47,558 nucleotides of DNA from Plebeiibacterium sediminum (GCF_026013605.1 NZ_JAPDPJ010000050.1:1-47558); one strand, 5' to 3'. Positions 8,438 through 20,015 are shown, numbered from the stretch's first letter. The notes: a model not told the origin generated them from the sequence alone. Translations and numbers: made by a program.

Positions 8438-9340
8438 TTGGGTAAAATTAATTTAAAATATTTGCTTCTCTTAATGCTGTTTGTTGGTGTATTTCATTCA
8501 GCTATAGCTATTAAGCCATTTTACGGGTTTGGTACTTTTGATAAGAATGTTCGCACAATGACAACAGAAGTAACCAAAACTTTGGTGAATAATGGTTTTG
8601 AGGTTGTTGGTATGTATCATCCTTCTCATGAGGATTCCTTGTGTGTGATCATTTTTACATGTGATGAATTAACAAGTATGGCAACCGGAGTAGGTGATAA
8701 AGCTGCTTTTGGCTCTACTATCAGGGTTGGGATTATTGGAAAGGGGCAGCAAAGTTTGCTGACTATGCTTAATCCCCATTATTTTGTACATGCCTATTTT
8801 AATAGCAAGGCTAATGGCGAGGATGTAGAGTTTATGACTTCGAAAATCGATTCTTTGGCCTTAAGTGCAATGTCTGTATTTTCTAAATCACCTATTAAAT
8901 ATGGAGATGATTTATCGGTGGAAGAATTAAGTTCCTATCGTTTTTTACCCACCATGGCAAAGTTTAATGATGTAGTTGAATTAGGAGAGTTTGATGAATA
9001 TATAGAAGCAATTACTGTTGTTCGTCAGAATATTATGTCAGGAGTTGGTGATGCAGAATTAGCTTACGAAATTTGCTTTGAGGATAAAGAGATTGCTGTT
9101 TTTGGGGTTACATTTAATAATGCAGTCGAAAAGGAGCTATTGGAATTTCTTGGTGTGGAGTATATTTCATCGTTACCCTTTGAAGTGTTAATTCAGGATA
9201 ATATGGCTTATATGTTGAGTCCTAAATATAGAATACCTCTTTATAAACCGGGATTAAGTTCATTCAAACTTCTGAAACTGATGTCTTTATCTTCAGAAAT
9301 TAAAGATGGTTTATATGGAGTTTCAGAAGTTGACGAGTAG
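8438..9340 (+). CDS. Exported protein of unknown function
   Basis: This is a 300-residue protein with a clear signal peptide (KYLLLLMLFVGVFHSAIA, cleavage about residue 24). The frame opens at a TTG, and the signal peptide begins right there, so this start is plausible though unusual. I do not recognise a domain with confidence. The stretch about 25-130 (TLVNNGFEVVGMYHPS..., TGVGDKAAFGSTIRVGII..., NPHYFVHAYF) is loosely reminiscent of DUF302-type folds, but this is only an impression. There are no transmembrane segments after the signal peptide and no lipobox, so it is probably periplasmic. The cyclase lies 98 bp upstream with no terminator between, so they could be cotranscribed. Confidence 0.75.
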   Translation: MGKINLKYLLLLMLFVGVFHSAIAIKPFYGFGTFDKNVRTMTTEVTKTLVNNGFEVVGMYHPSHEDSLCVIIFTCDELTSMATGVGDKAAFGSTIRVGIIGKGQQSLLTMLNPHYFVHAYFNSKANGEDVEFMTSKIDSLALSAMSVFSKSPIKYGDDLSVEELSSYRFLPTMAKFNDVVELGEFDEYIEAITVVRQNIMSGVGDAELAYEICFEDKEIAVFGVTFNNAVEKELLEFLGVEYISSLPFEVLIQDNMAYMLSPKYRIPLYKPGLSSFKLLKLMSLSSEIKDGLYGVSEVDE

Positions 9341-9349
9341 TGTTAAAGG

Positions 9350-10051
9350 TTATTCTTCTTCCTTGAGTTTTAGTAAATATCCACTTCCGTGAATGTTAAT
9401 AATTTCAATTCTTGGTTCAGCTTTTAAATATTTGCGGAGTTTGGTAATGTATACATCCATACTTCTGGTTGTAAAATAATTGTTTTCACCCCAAATAGAG
9501 TTTAAAGCTTTTTCCCGGAGCATTACCTTGTTCATGTCAATGCATAAAAGCTTTAGGAGTTCAGCTTCTTTTGGCGACAGTTGATGTACACCTTCCTTTG
9601 ATGTTAGTGTTCTTAGTTCAAAATTAAATTCAATACATCCTAAATTAAACGTGCTGGGAGTTTCCTCTTCCTCTTTTTGTGCTCTACGGTTTAAAATAGC
9701 ATTGATTTTGGCAATAAGAATTTCAGAGTCAAAAGGTTTGGTAACGTAATCGTCAGCTCCAATTCCAAATCCTTGCAAAACATCTTCTTTTAATGTTTTT
9801 GCAGTTAAAAATATTAAAGGAATACTTTCTTCTTTTTCCTTAATTTCCTTTCCAATAGTAAAGCCATCAACGTTAGGTAACATCACATCTAAAATACAAA
9901 TGTCAAAATGACCAACAACAAAGGTTTTCATGGCATTAATACCATCCTTGATCCAGGTAACATCAAAGCCATTAATTTCCAGATATGATTTCATTACTGT
10001 ACCAAAATTTTGGTCGTCTTCTACCATGAATACTTTTTTCTTATCGCTCAT
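9350..10051 (-). CDS. OmpR-family response regulator, RprY-like
   Basis: This 233-residue DNA-binding response regulator has an N-terminal receiver (VFMVEDDQNFG acidic pair; phospho-Asp in CILDVMLPNVDGF; switch Thr in FLTAKT; Lys in YVTKPFD). A C-terminal OmpR/PhoB winged helix follows (LSPKEAELLKLL, REKALNSIWGENNYFTTRSMDVYITKLRKYL, IHGSGYLLK). It resembles the Bacteroides RprY type. The kinase gene lies upstream on the same strand 42 bp away, so the two form an operon transcribed leftward. No targets can be read from this window. Confidence 0.93.
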   Translation of the reverse strand: MSDKKKVFMVEDDQNFGTVMKSYLEINGFDVTWIKDGINAMKTFVVGHFDICILDVMLPNVDGFTIGKEIKEKEESIPLIFLTAKTLKEDVLQGFGIGADDYVTKPFDSEILIAKINAILNRRAQKEEEETPSTFNLGCIEFNFELRTLTSKEGVHQLSPKEAELLKLLCIDMNKVMLREKALNSIWGENNYFTTRSMDVYITKLRKYLKAEPRIEIINIHGSGYLLKLKEEE

Positions 10052-10093
10052 TTTGATATTGTTTTACGCTGAAGTATGATGTTAAGTTGATTG

Positions 10094-11716
10094 TTATTTA
10101 AAGGGCAAAAATAATTTAAATTCTGAACCTTCGCCTAATTTACTTTTTACAAATATGTTTCCGCCATGCTGAAGCATGATAGCTTTTACATAACTAAGTC
10201 CTAAGCCAAAACCCTTTACGTTGTGAATATTTCCTTTTGTAGCTCTAAAAAACTTCTCAAATACTTTTGCTTGTTGTTCTTTGCTCATTCCAATTCCATT
10301 GTCGCGAATTAAAATGTCAATACCATTCTTATTGTTTTCGGTAATGATATCTATAACCGGATTTTCTTTAGAGTATTTTAAAGCGTTTTCGAGCAGGTTA
10401 ACCAATACATTAGTAAAATGAACTTCATCTACATTAAAAACAGTTGATTCAGCATTTAAATGGCTTGATATTACAGCAGATTTTTGTTCTGCTAATAACT
10501 GCATTTTTTGCGTGGCGTCATTTATCAATTGGTGTATGTCTTTTTCAACCGGCAATAACTGAAAATCACGTTTTTCAATTAGCGACATTTGTAAAACGCG
10601 CTCAACCTGATTATTCATCCTTTTATTTTCTTCTTTTATAATTTTTAGAAACGAAGAAATATGTTCCGGTTTGTTAATGATCATTGGGTTGGCAATATTA
10701 TCGGTTGCCAGATTTATGGTTGCAATAGGTGTTTTAAACTCATGAGTCATATTATTAATAAAATCTGACTTTATTTCTGAAAGTTTTTTCTGATTAACTA
10801 TGGTTCGTAAGGTGTATAAAAACGTAAGTAAAATAAACAGTGTAAAAACAATGGAGGAGCCGAATAGTACCCCTAATGATTTTAAAATAAATTGTCCCTG
10901 ATGAGGGAAATAAATGTCCAATGCAATAGGAGACCAGCTTCTGAAAATATCATTAGGAAACAGATTGGCAACAAACTTAAAATCACTATCATCCTTATAG
11001 TAATTACCAGTGTATATGTTGGTTAATTTACCGGTGTTTCTGTTAATAATACCATATTCATAATCTAAATCAATACCTCTGGCATTTAATTCGTAGTCTA
11101 AAACATTATTTAAGTTTTTAGTATTTAATCTTTGTAACGGATTAACAGAACGCATTTGTAATTCGTAGCTGAATTGATTAAACATATTTAATGCATCCAT
11201 ATTTCCGTTATTGCCTAAAACTCTTTTGATGGAATCTTCCATAAGAGAAATGGCTTGCTCCATAGCCTGAACATCGTCTTTGTTGTTGAAGTCAATGTTT
11301 TCTTTTTTAATGGTTACTTGTTGAGGTTCTCCATTGCTTTGTATTTCAAAATGAGCTTCAAAAGTACCACCACCTGAATTTGAAAGATCTTTATTTTCAC
11401 CATCAGTTATATGGTCCAGAATATTTTCATTGTTTAATTTTGGTTGCGGGAAATAAGGTATGGTGTTTCTGTTGTTGTTACTTAAAGGTTGTTGCGATGG
11501 AATTTGATTGGATAAAAACTGTTGCATAAAAAAGTTTGCAGCCTGTTCTTTTTCAACCCTTCTAATAGATGCATTTAATGCATCGTATACTGTAGCTGTA
11601 AATTTTTCATTTTGAACTTGTATGGCATTGTTCATCCACAAAAATTGAACGAGAATTATTCCTAATAATGAAAATCCCATTAACACAATTAATCCTATTA
11701 TTGATTTCTTTTTCAT
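10094..11716 (-). CDS. Sensor histidine kinase, RprX-like
   Basis: This 540-residue inner-membrane kinase has a first transmembrane helix at about 8-28, a large periplasmic sensor region rich in Asn/Gln (about 30-275), and a second helix at about 282-308. HisKA follows with FINNMTHEFKTPIATI (the His of the H-box), then HATPase with N-box NVLVNLLENALKYS, G1 IRDNGIGMS, F-box FEKFFR and G2 GFGLGLSYVKAI. It is transcribed just ahead of the RprY-like regulator and is its natural partner. The sensor part shows no family I can name. RprXY in Bacteroides was described in relation to antibiotic and stress responses; the role here is inference only. Confidence 0.93.
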   Translation of the reverse strand: MKKKSIIGLIVLMGFSLLGIILVQFLWMNNAIQVQNEKFTATVYDALNASIRRVEKEQAANFFMQQFLSNQIPSQQPLSNNNRNTIPYFPQPKLNNENILDHITDGENKDLSNSGGGTFEAHFEIQSNGEPQQVTIKKENIDFNNKDDVQAMEQAISLMEDSIKRVLGNNGNMDALNMFNQFSYELQMRSVNPLQRLNTKNLNNVLDYELNARGIDLDYEYGIINRNTGKLTNIYTGNYYKDDSDFKFVANLFPNDIFRSWSPIALDIYFPHQGQFILKSLGVLFGSSIVFTLFILLTFLYTLRTIVNQKKLSEIKSDFINNMTHEFKTPIATINLATDNIANPMIINKPEHISSFLKIIKEENKRMNNQVERVLQMSLIEKRDFQLLPVEKDIHQLINDATQKMQLLAEQKSAVISSHLNAESTVFNVDEVHFTNVLVNLLENALKYSKENPVIDIITENNKNGIDILIRDNGIGMSKEQQAKVFEKFFRATKGNIHNVKGFGLGLSYVKAIMLQHGGNIFVKSKLGEGSEFKLFLPFK

Positions 11717-12264
11717 TGCTTGTTCTAATAATTCATTGCGTAAATATAAAGTATTTTCAATCTCGTATTTTTACTTTAACTTTTCCTTAACTGACTTTAA
11801 CCCCGCCTTAACCGTAATGAATGAAATAGTTCTGTACTTTTGCTTCTGTCAAATGATAATTGATAACAAAGTATTGTGGTTGCTTAATGATTTGTCTGAT
11901 TTTAAAAAGTAAATCAGTATATGTTTTGAGTAAACCGACAGATAAAAGTAAATAGAGTATTAATATATAGAAAAGAGCATTTAGTATTATGTAATAAAAA
12001 GTTCATTAAGTTTTTTCATACAAAGGTTTAGGTTAAGAAAAGAAAAGCATGGAAGTGATTCGCCATGCTTTTTTTTGTTTTCTGCTATTTAACCCGGATT
12101 ACGTATGATAACTTTGTAATGAACATTGAAAGTGCCATAAAACAAGGCATTACTGAAATGAGGCATAGCATCGTTTTGGTGAATTGAAGCTACGTAGTTT
12201 CTTGTTTTAAAGCGATTTCAATGTATAATAGGCTTTTTAATGCATATTTCGGGTTTTAGTATTG
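11717..12264. other. Intergenic region between rprX-like and pectinase genes
   Basis: Both flanking genes are on the minus strand, so this holds the promoter of the kinase gene (right after 11716) and the 3' end of the pectinase transcript. A bidirectional terminator sits at 12046-12077. On the plus strand, TACTTTTG at 11835-11842 fits the TAnnTTTG -7 motif but has no good -33 partner. A plus-strand transcript of about 225 nt ending at that terminator is possible but unproven. No ORF is credible here. Confidence 0.4.
12046..12077. terminator. Bidirectional intrinsic terminator
   Basis: A perfect 7-bp stem AGCATGG / CCATGCT has a 10-nt loop, eight T on the plus side and a T-rich tract (TTTTCTTTTC) on the minus side. 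On the minus strand it would end the pectinase transcript. Confidence 0.75.
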
Positions 12265-13620
12265 TTATTTTACAAATGATGGAGAGGTGGCTAGCTGGCC
12301 AATTATGACATCACTAAAGCTTATGTTTTCTGTGTTTTCCATACTTAAAGGATTGGCGGTGCTGTCAATCTTGATGTTTTTAAAATAGATGTCAGACAGT
12401 TTCTTATCGGGAAAACCTTGCATAACAATTCCTGAGCTTTTTGCTTTTTGACATGAAATATTTTCGAAATAGATGTCTTTTATATCGGTAATATGCCCTT
12501 CGCCTTCGTTATGATAGTATGAGGTGATGTAAATACAGTCCTCAACTTCTCCAAATTTAACATCATTAATAAAGATGTTCTTGATATATCCTCCTCTGTC
12601 AGGATTTGATTTTAAGTAGATACCACGTTTTAGTTTTCCTGCAAAATCGCAGTTCTCAACATAAACATTTTCAACCCCAGCCGACATTTCGCTACCTATT
12701 ACAATGGCATGTAGTCCTTTAAAATGGCAATTACGGACAATGATGTTTTCTGAATGGAACTCCGAGGCTCTGCCTTCGTCATCTCTTCCTGATTTAATGG
12801 CGATATTGTCGTCAGAATTATTAAAGGTGATATCTTCGATTAAGATGTTTTTAGAGTATTCAGGATCAATACCATCGTTGTTTTTATTGTAGGCCTCGTA
12901 TTTTATATTTCTGACTGTAATATTTTCGCAGCGAAGAAGGTGAAGGCACCAAAAAGGAGAATCTTCAATTTTAACTCCCTCTACTAAAATGTTTTTACAG
13001 TCGTAAAGCTGAATTAATTGAGGACGCAAATAGTGACCCTCTCCAAAAATACGTTGGTCAATGGGTGTGTTGTTGTGATTCATTTCGCGGCTTAAAAGTT
13101 GATCTTTTTTTTGCAGACCATGCCATTTTGCCCATGTTTCTGATGCTTCTCCGTCAATGATTCCTTCTCCTGTTATACGAATATTTTTACAATTGTAGGC
13201 ATAAATAAACGGACTGTAGTTGTATAGAAAAGTGCCTTCCCAACTGGTTTTTACAACGGGTAAATAATCGTTGTAATCAGAGCTAAAGAAAATTCGGGCA
13301 CCTTTTTCAATGTGTAAATCCATGTTGCTTACCATATGAATGGGGCCATCCATAAAATATTGCCCGGCAGGAAATATTAATGTTCCACCGCCTTTACTGT
13401 TTAAGTCTTTAATTGCTTTAGCTACTGCAGCTTTATTAGGTGTAACAGAATCACCTTTAGCACCAAAGTCTGTTACACTTATTGAATATTCAGGAACAGA
13501 GGGTGCCTTGATGTTTTTTAATATAGAGTCAATAGTTGGAATTTCATTGGTATCAACAGAAACTTGAATTTGACAGGCTAAAATGCCAAATATTAAAAAC
13601 AGGAAGTATATTTTTTTCAT
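12265..13620 (-). CDS. GH28 family pectinase/polygalacturonase lipoprotein
   Basis: This 451-residue exported glycoside hydrolase family 28 enzyme should cleave pectic polysaccharides, either endo- or exo-galacturonidase or a rhamnogalacturonan-type activity. The N-terminus is a lipoprotein signal (FLIFGILAC, lipid Cys16), followed by the typical VTDFGAKGD start and a right-handed beta-helix. GH28 catalytic residues are visible: D249 in NNDGIDPE, D270/D271 in SDDNIAIKSG, H304 in LHAIVIGSEMS and the substrate-binding RGIYLKSN (R332/K337). The HAIVIGSEMS form fits bacterial exo-type enzymes better than fungal endo ones, but this is inference. There is no neighbouring SusCD pair or other carbohydrate gene, so it is not in an obvious polysaccharide utilisation locus here. 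Confidence 0.92.
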   Translation of the reverse strand: MKKIYFLFLIFGILACQIQVSVDTNEIPTIDSILKNIKAPSVPEYSISVTDFGAKGDSVTPNKAAVAKAIKDLNSKGGGTLIFPAGQYFMDGPIHMVSNMDLHIEKGARIFFSSDYNDYLPVVKTSWEGTFLYNYSPFIYAYNCKNIRITGEGIIDGEASETWAKWHGLQKKDQLLSREMNHNNTPIDQRIFGEGHYLRPQLIQLYDCKNILVEGVKIEDSPFWCLHLLRCENITVRNIKYEAYNKNNDGIDPEYSKNILIEDITFNNSDDNIAIKSGRDDEGRASEFHSENIIVRNCHFKGLHAIVIGSEMSAGVENVYVENCDFAGKLKRGIYLKSNPDRGGYIKNIFINDVKFGEVEDCIYITSYYHNEGEGHITDIKDIYFENISCQKAKSSGIVMQGFPDKKLSDIYFKNIKIDSTANPLSMENTENISFSDVIIGQLATSPSFVK

Positions 13621-15996
<2,376 letters not shown>

Positions 15997-16021
15997 TTGC
16001 TGAGTTTGCTTTAGATATTAC

Positions 16022-16056
16022 AAAGTCGCCTTAATTTTTTAGGGCGACTTTTTTTA
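16022..16056 (+). terminator. gyrB intrinsic terminator
   Basis: The perfect 9-bp stem AAAGTCGCC / GGCGACTTT has a 12-nt loop and is followed by a T run. Confidence 0.9.
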
Positions 16057-16057
16057 T

Positions 16058-16092
16058 AAAAAAAATCCACCTCATAACGAAGTGGATTTTAT
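16058..16092 (-). terminator. Terminator of the flavodiiron gene
   Basis: On the minus strand, AAAATCCAC / GTGGATTTT forms a hairpin with a loop of about 11 nt and a following T run. It ends the leftward transcript of the gene at 16117-17316. Confidence 0.85.
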
Positions 16093-16116
16093 ATTGTATA
16101 TTTTGAGAAATAGAAA

Positions 16117-17316
16117 TTACGATCTGTCAGCTTTAAGTCTGTCGGCCATTGCTTTACCAAGTGCAAGACAAGCCTCATATTTGTCGGCTTTTAAAGCATG
16201 CTTTTCTTCAACACTTTCACCAACTAATTCCCAATTTAGTTCTTCACCAACAGCTGTTAATTTTTTAACTGCAGCACCAGCCCAAGAGAATGAGCCAAGT
16301 ATTCCTAAATAGTGATTTTGAACTCCCATGTGAACCAATTTTGTAGTTAATGATTCCATGTTTGGATGAAGTTCGTTGCAATAAGTAGGACTGGCAAGAA
16401 TTAATCCTTTGTATTTAAAAATATCTGAAATAATAAATGATGCATGTGATTTTGAAACATCATGTACGCGAATGTGTTTGATGCCATTTTCTGCAAGCTC
16501 TCTGGCAACAGCTTCTGCCATTTCTTCTGTATTTCCATACATTGAAGCATAAGCAACTACTACTCCTTCTTCAGTTTCGTATTTACTCCAACGATCATAC
16601 ATAGAAATTACTTCAGAAATGTAGTTTCTCCAGATAGGACCATGAGTAGATGCAATCATGTTGATTTCTAAGCCACCTAACTTTGATAATGCTTTTTGAA
16701 CAGGAGAGCCATACTTTCCAACAATGTTAGAATAGTATCTTCTCATTTCATCACGATAGTAATCAAATTCAAACTCATCATCAAAAATACCTCCGTCAAG
16801 AGTTCCAAAAGTACCAAAAGCATCAGCAGAGAAAAGAATTTTTTCTGTTGATTCAAAAGTAACCATAGTTTCAGGCCAGTGTACCATAGGAACCATATAG
16901 AAATTTAAAGTGTGTTTACCTAAGCTTAAGGTATCACCTTCTTTTACTTCGATAGTGTTGTCAGAAATACCAAAGTAACCTTCAAGCATTGGTAAGGTTT
17001 TTTTGTTACCAACAATTTGAATGTTAGGATACATTTTTTTGATAATATCAATAGAACCACCATGATCAGGTTCCATGTGATTAACAATCAAATAGTCGAT
17101 TTCCTTGTCTCCAATAATAGCCTTAATTTTCTTCAGGTATTTTTCAACTTGTCCTATTTCAACAGAGTCAATGAGAGCAACTTTTTCATCATCAATAACA
17201 TAAGAATTGTAAGCAACTCCTCTGTCAATAGGCCACATGTTTTCAAACAAATGTGTTCTACGATCGTTAACTCCTACGTAATAAACACTGTCTGTTAGTT
17301 TTACTGGCTTGTACAT
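16117..17316 (-). CDS. Flavodiiron protein (FprA/A-type flavoprotein)
   Basis: This 399-residue cytosolic enzyme reduces O2 to water and/or NO to N2O, a standard defence in anaerobes. The N-terminal metallo-beta-lactamase-like domain holds the di-iron ligands H80, E82 and D84 with H85 (NHMEPDHGG), H146 (MVHWPETM), D165 (FSADAFG) and H225 (STHGPIW). The C-terminal flavodoxin domain binds FMN through ASMYGNTEEMAE and the later SPTYCNE and GSFSWAGAAVK motifs. It has the minimal class A length, with no fused rubredoxin or reductase domain. No rubredoxin gene lies beside it. O2 versus NO preference cannot be read from the sequence. A TATATTTG -7 element lies 38 bp upstream. Confidence 0.94.
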   Translation of the reverse strand: MYKPVKLTDSVYYVGVNDRRTHLFENMWPIDRGVAYNSYVIDDEKVALIDSVEIGQVEKYLKKIKAIIGDKEIDYLIVNHMEPDHGGSIDIIKKMYPNIQIVGNKKTLPMLEGYFGISDNTIEVKEGDTLSLGKHTLNFYMVPMVHWPETMVTFESTEKILFSADAFGTFGTLDGGIFDDEFEFDYYRDEMRRYYSNIVGKYGSPVQKALSKLGGLEINMIASTHGPIWRNYISEVISMYDRWSKYETEEGVVVAYASMYGNTEEMAEAVARELAENGIKHIRVHDVSKSHASFIISDIFKYKGLILASPTYCNELHPNMESLTTKLVHMGVQNHYLGILGSFSWAGAAVKKLTAVGEELNWELVGESVEEKHALKADKYEACLALGKAMADRLKADRS

Positions 17317-17353
17317 ATATTATTTAATTTATTATTTCGGTAATTAAGTGCTG

Positions 17354-17361
17354 CAAATATA
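17354..17361 (-). promoter_or_regulatory. Probable -7 element of the flavodiiron gene
   Basis: TATATTTG on the minus strand is an exact TAnnTTTG match 38 bp before the start codon. No clear TTTG sits at the expected -33 position. Confidence 0.5.
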
Positions 17362-17406
17362 GATAAAACTATTAAATTTCTTAATGGTCTTTATTTATGT
17401 AAAATG

Positions 17407-17844
17407 TTACATTTTTCTAATTAACAGCCAGGTGTCATTGTATTTCTCGTACTGATTTCTGATCATTCCAACTTTGTTTCTTGCATCCATTTCGTCGTTA
17501 TAGGCGGCAACAGAAACTCGATATAAACCATTTTCATTTTCAAGAATTACAGGAGTAAAACCCTCTTCTATTAAAGTACTTTTATATGTTTTAGCATTGG
17601 ATAAAACCTTAAAAGAACCAATAATTACATAGTATTTAAAAGATTTGTCTTCCTCTTCAATAACTTTAACCTTCTCTTCTTTTACAACAATATCCTTTGT
17701 TTCTTTAACTACAGGTTTAACTTTAGGCTCTTCCTTAACATATGGAGAATTGCTATCGCTAAAACTTGAACTTCCAGTATCACTTAATGATCTACATCCA
17801 ATTAGTCCTATAAAAATAGCAACAGGTAAAATTATTTTTCGCAT
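17407..17844 (-). CDS. SPOR-domain lipoprotein
   Basis: This small 145-residue exported protein has a lipoprotein signal (ILPVAIFIGLIGC, lipid Cys17), then a Ser/Pro/Lys/Glu-rich linker with valine-lysine repeats (about 20-68). The C-terminal SPOR domain (about 69-145; KYYVIIGSFKVLSNAKTYK, NENGLYRVSVAAY) should bind denuded peptidoglycan glycan strands, typically at division sites. It is divergent from mltG (a peptidoglycan enzyme), with 153 bp between them, a suggestive but not conclusive cell-wall context. Confidence 0.88.
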   Translation of the reverse strand: MRKIILPVAIFIGLIGCRSLSDTGSSSFSDSNSPYVKEEPKVKPVVKETKDIVVKEEKVKVIEEEDKSFKYYVIIGSFKVLSNAKTYKSTLIEEGFTPVILENENGLYRVSVAAYNDEMDARNKVGMIRNQYEKYNDTWLLIRKM

Positions 17845-17967
17845 TTTCCTTTATGTTTAGTGTTTTCTTAAATCAAATAAACTTCAAAAATATAATATTC
17901 TATTTAATTCTATTTTATTTCTTAATTGAAATTGTGTTAATATGTGAGAATATTTGATTGAATTAAA

Positions 17968-17975
17968 TATATTTG
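17968..17975 (+). promoter_or_regulatory. Probable -7 element of mltG
   Basis: TATATTTG exactly matches TAnnTTTG 22 bp before the mltG ATG. The -33 element is weak or absent. Confidence 0.45.
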
Positions 17976-17997
17976 AAGTCAATATTAATTTTGTTTA

Positions 17998-19071
17998 ATG
18001 AATAGCAAGGTGCGAAAAACAAAAATGAAGATGACCAAGACTCTCAGGAGAATGTGGCTTTTTATAGTTGTATTAGTATTGTTGGCTGTTTTGTTAGGAG
18101 GACGATTTTATCGTTATATATATGGTAATAATGTAGATCTGACAAAAGTAGAATCCCCTTATTTATATGTGCCTAATGGTACTACATTTTCCGGATTAAA
18201 AAAGATTATAGAAGATAAAGGTGCTTTAAAAGACATTGAAAGCTTTGTTTGGGTAGCTCAGAAAAAAGGGTACAACGATAATATTAAAGGAGGAAGGTAT
18301 CTTCTGAAGCAAGGAATGAATAATAATCAGTTGATTAATTTATTGCGTTCCGGGCGTCAGGAAGCCATAAATATTACTTTTAATAATATTAGAAAACCAG
18401 GACAATTAGCATCTGTAGTTTCTGCCAAATTGATGGCTGATTCGGCAGAGCTTGTGTCGCTTTTTAGTAATGATAGTTTAATCAGAGAATTAGGTTTTAC
18501 CAGAGAAACGTTTTTAGCCATGTTTATTCCTAATACATATCAAATGTATTGGAATACGGATGCAAAGGCTTTTGTTATCAGAATGAAGAAGGAGTATGAT
18601 AGATTCTGGTCAGAAGATAAGAGAAATAAAGCTAAAGCATTGGGGTTAAGTCCTGTTGAAGTTAGTATTCTGGCTTCAATAGTAGATGAAGAAACCATCA
18701 TGTCTGATGAAAAACCAGTGGTGGCCGGATTGTATATAAACAGGTTAAATAAAAAAATCAGGCTTCAGGCGGACCCAACGGTTAAATATGCGTTGGGAGA
18801 TTTTACGATTCAGCGCGTGCTTAGTAAGGATTTAGAGATTGATTCTCCTTATAATACTTATATGTATGCAGGCCTGCCTCCCGGACCAATACGAATTCCA
18901 TCAATAGTAGGTATTAACGCTGTTTTAAACAGAAAAGAACATAGTTATTATTATATGTGTGCTAAGGAAGATTTTTCAGGATATCATAATTTTGCAAAAA
19001 CTTTAGCTCAGCATAATATTAATGCAGCCAGGTATCGTAATGAATTAAGAAAAAGAGGAATTAGACGATAA
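17998..19071 (+). CDS. mltG: Endolytic peptidoglycan transglycosylase MltG (YceG-like)
   Basis: This 357-residue inner-membrane protein cleaves nascent glycan strands and is thought to release or terminate them. It has a basic N-terminus and one transmembrane helix (about 19-36), a LysM-like/YceG subdomain (YVPNGTTFSGLKKIIEDKG, about 56-120), and the catalytic region with the signature ASIVDEETIMSDEKPVVA (about 226-243). The catalytic acid lies in that signature; enterobacterial enzymes read SIVEKET, here SIVDEET. The PTVKYALGD and YMYAGLPPGPI motifs are typical. It is monocistronic, with a terminator shared with dapF. Confidence 0.94.
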   Translation: MNSKVRKTKMKMTKTLRRMWLFIVVLVLLAVLLGGRFYRYIYGNNVDLTKVESPYLYVPNGTTFSGLKKIIEDKGALKDIESFVWVAQKKGYNDNIKGGRYLLKQGMNNNQLINLLRSGRQEAINITFNNIRKPGQLASVVSAKLMADSAELVSLFSNDSLIRELGFTRETFLAMFIPNTYQMYWNTDAKAFVIRMKKEYDRFWSEDKRNKAKALGLSPVEVSILASIVDEETIMSDEKPVVAGLYINRLNKKIRLQADPTVKYALGDFTIQRVLSKDLEIDSPYNTYMYAGLPPGPIRIPSIVGINAVLNRKEHSYYYMCAKEDFSGYHNFAKTLAQHNINAARYRNELRKRGIRR

Positions 19072-19085
19072 TAAAAGATATAAAT

Positions 19086-19127
19086 AAAAAAAGAGTCAAT
19101 AGATAAGATTTTCTATTGACTCTTTTT
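19086..19127. terminator. Bidirectional terminator between mltG and dapF
   Basis: The long stem AAAAAGAGTCAATAGA / TCTATTGACTCTTTTT has a short loop and an A run on the left and T run on the right, so it works for both convergent genes. Confidence 0.92.
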
Positions 19128-19144
19128 TTATGTCTTAAATTGAA

Positions 19145-19942
19145 TTATAAGTTTACTTCAATAGTACCATTAAACACAAATGTAGCCGGTCCGATTAACC
19201 AAATGTTTTTGAATCCATTTGTTTCGTCTCCTTCAAACTCAACTTTAAGTTTACCGCCTTTTACATCAATATCAAACGATTTACTTTTTTTATCCTTAAC
19301 AAAAGTACTAATAGCAGAAGCTACAACACCGGTTCCGCAAGAATAGGTTTCATCTTCAACACCTCTTTCATAAGTTCTTACCTTGATGTGAGTGTCAGTT
19401 AATGCTTCAACAATATTTACATTTGTTCCACCCGGTTTAAATTGATCAGAATATCTGATTTCAGAACCGTATTTTACAATATCTACGTTGTCAATTTCAT
19501 TTTTATGACTTACATAGTGTGGGGAACCTGTGTTTAAAAAGAAATAATCTTCCCCAGTTGTAATATTGGTAACGTCAGTCATCATTAAACTTACTATACC
19601 ATCTTTATAACTGGCTTCATGCATTCCGTCAACCGCCTCAAAAAGGAATTTTTCAGTGTTGGTTACTGCATTCTGATGAACAGCAAAGGCTGCAATACAT
19701 CTGCCTCCGTTTCCACACATCGAAGCTTCTTTACCATCGCTATTGAAATATCGCATGGTAAAATCAACATCTGGTTTGGCATTGTTTTCCAGTAACATTA
19801 ATCCGTCAGCACCAATCCCCATTCTTCGATCACATAAAAAACTGACAAGTTGTATGTTTTCGCTGTCAAAATTACCGTTTCGATTGTCAATAACCACAAA
19901 ATCATTACCGGTACCCTGATATTTGAAAAAGTTTATTTGCAT
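19145..19942 (-). CDS. dapF: Diaminopimelate epimerase
   Basis: This 265-residue cytosolic enzyme interconverts LL- and meso-diaminopimelate for lysine and peptidoglycan synthesis. It uses two cysteines as acid and base without a cofactor. Both are visible: C76 in MCGNGGRC and C202 in YSCGTGVVASA. Other family motifs are FFKYQGTGNDFVVID at the N-terminus, MGIGADGLMLL, YFNSDGKEA, NTGSPHYV and GGTNVNIVE. Length is normal. It is convergent with mltG, and a TAACTTTG -7 element lies about 65 bp upstream. Confidence 0.96.
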   Translation of the reverse strand: MQINFFKYQGTGNDFVVIDNRNGNFDSENIQLVSFLCDRRMGIGADGLMLLENNAKPDVDFTMRYFNSDGKEASMCGNGGRCIAAFAVHQNAVTNTEKFLFEAVDGMHEASYKDGIVSLMMTDVTNITTGEDYFFLNTGSPHYVSHKNEIDNVDIVKYGSEIRYSDQFKPGGTNVNIVEALTDTHIKVRTYERGVEDETYSCGTGVVASAISTFVKDKKSKSFDIDVKGGKLKVEFEGDETNGFKNIWLIGPATFVFNGTIEVNL

Positions 19943-20007
19943 CTTAATTTATAGAACTTATTGATATTTAGATTGTTTTGTATTTGTATTCTGTTTTAAA
20001 ACCTGTA

Positions 20008-20015
20008 CAAAGTTA
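20008..20015 (-). promoter_or_regulatory. Possible -7 element of dapF
   Basis: TAACTTTG on the minus strand fits TAnnTTTG about 65 bp before the start codon. No TTTG is seen at -33. Confidence 0.35.
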
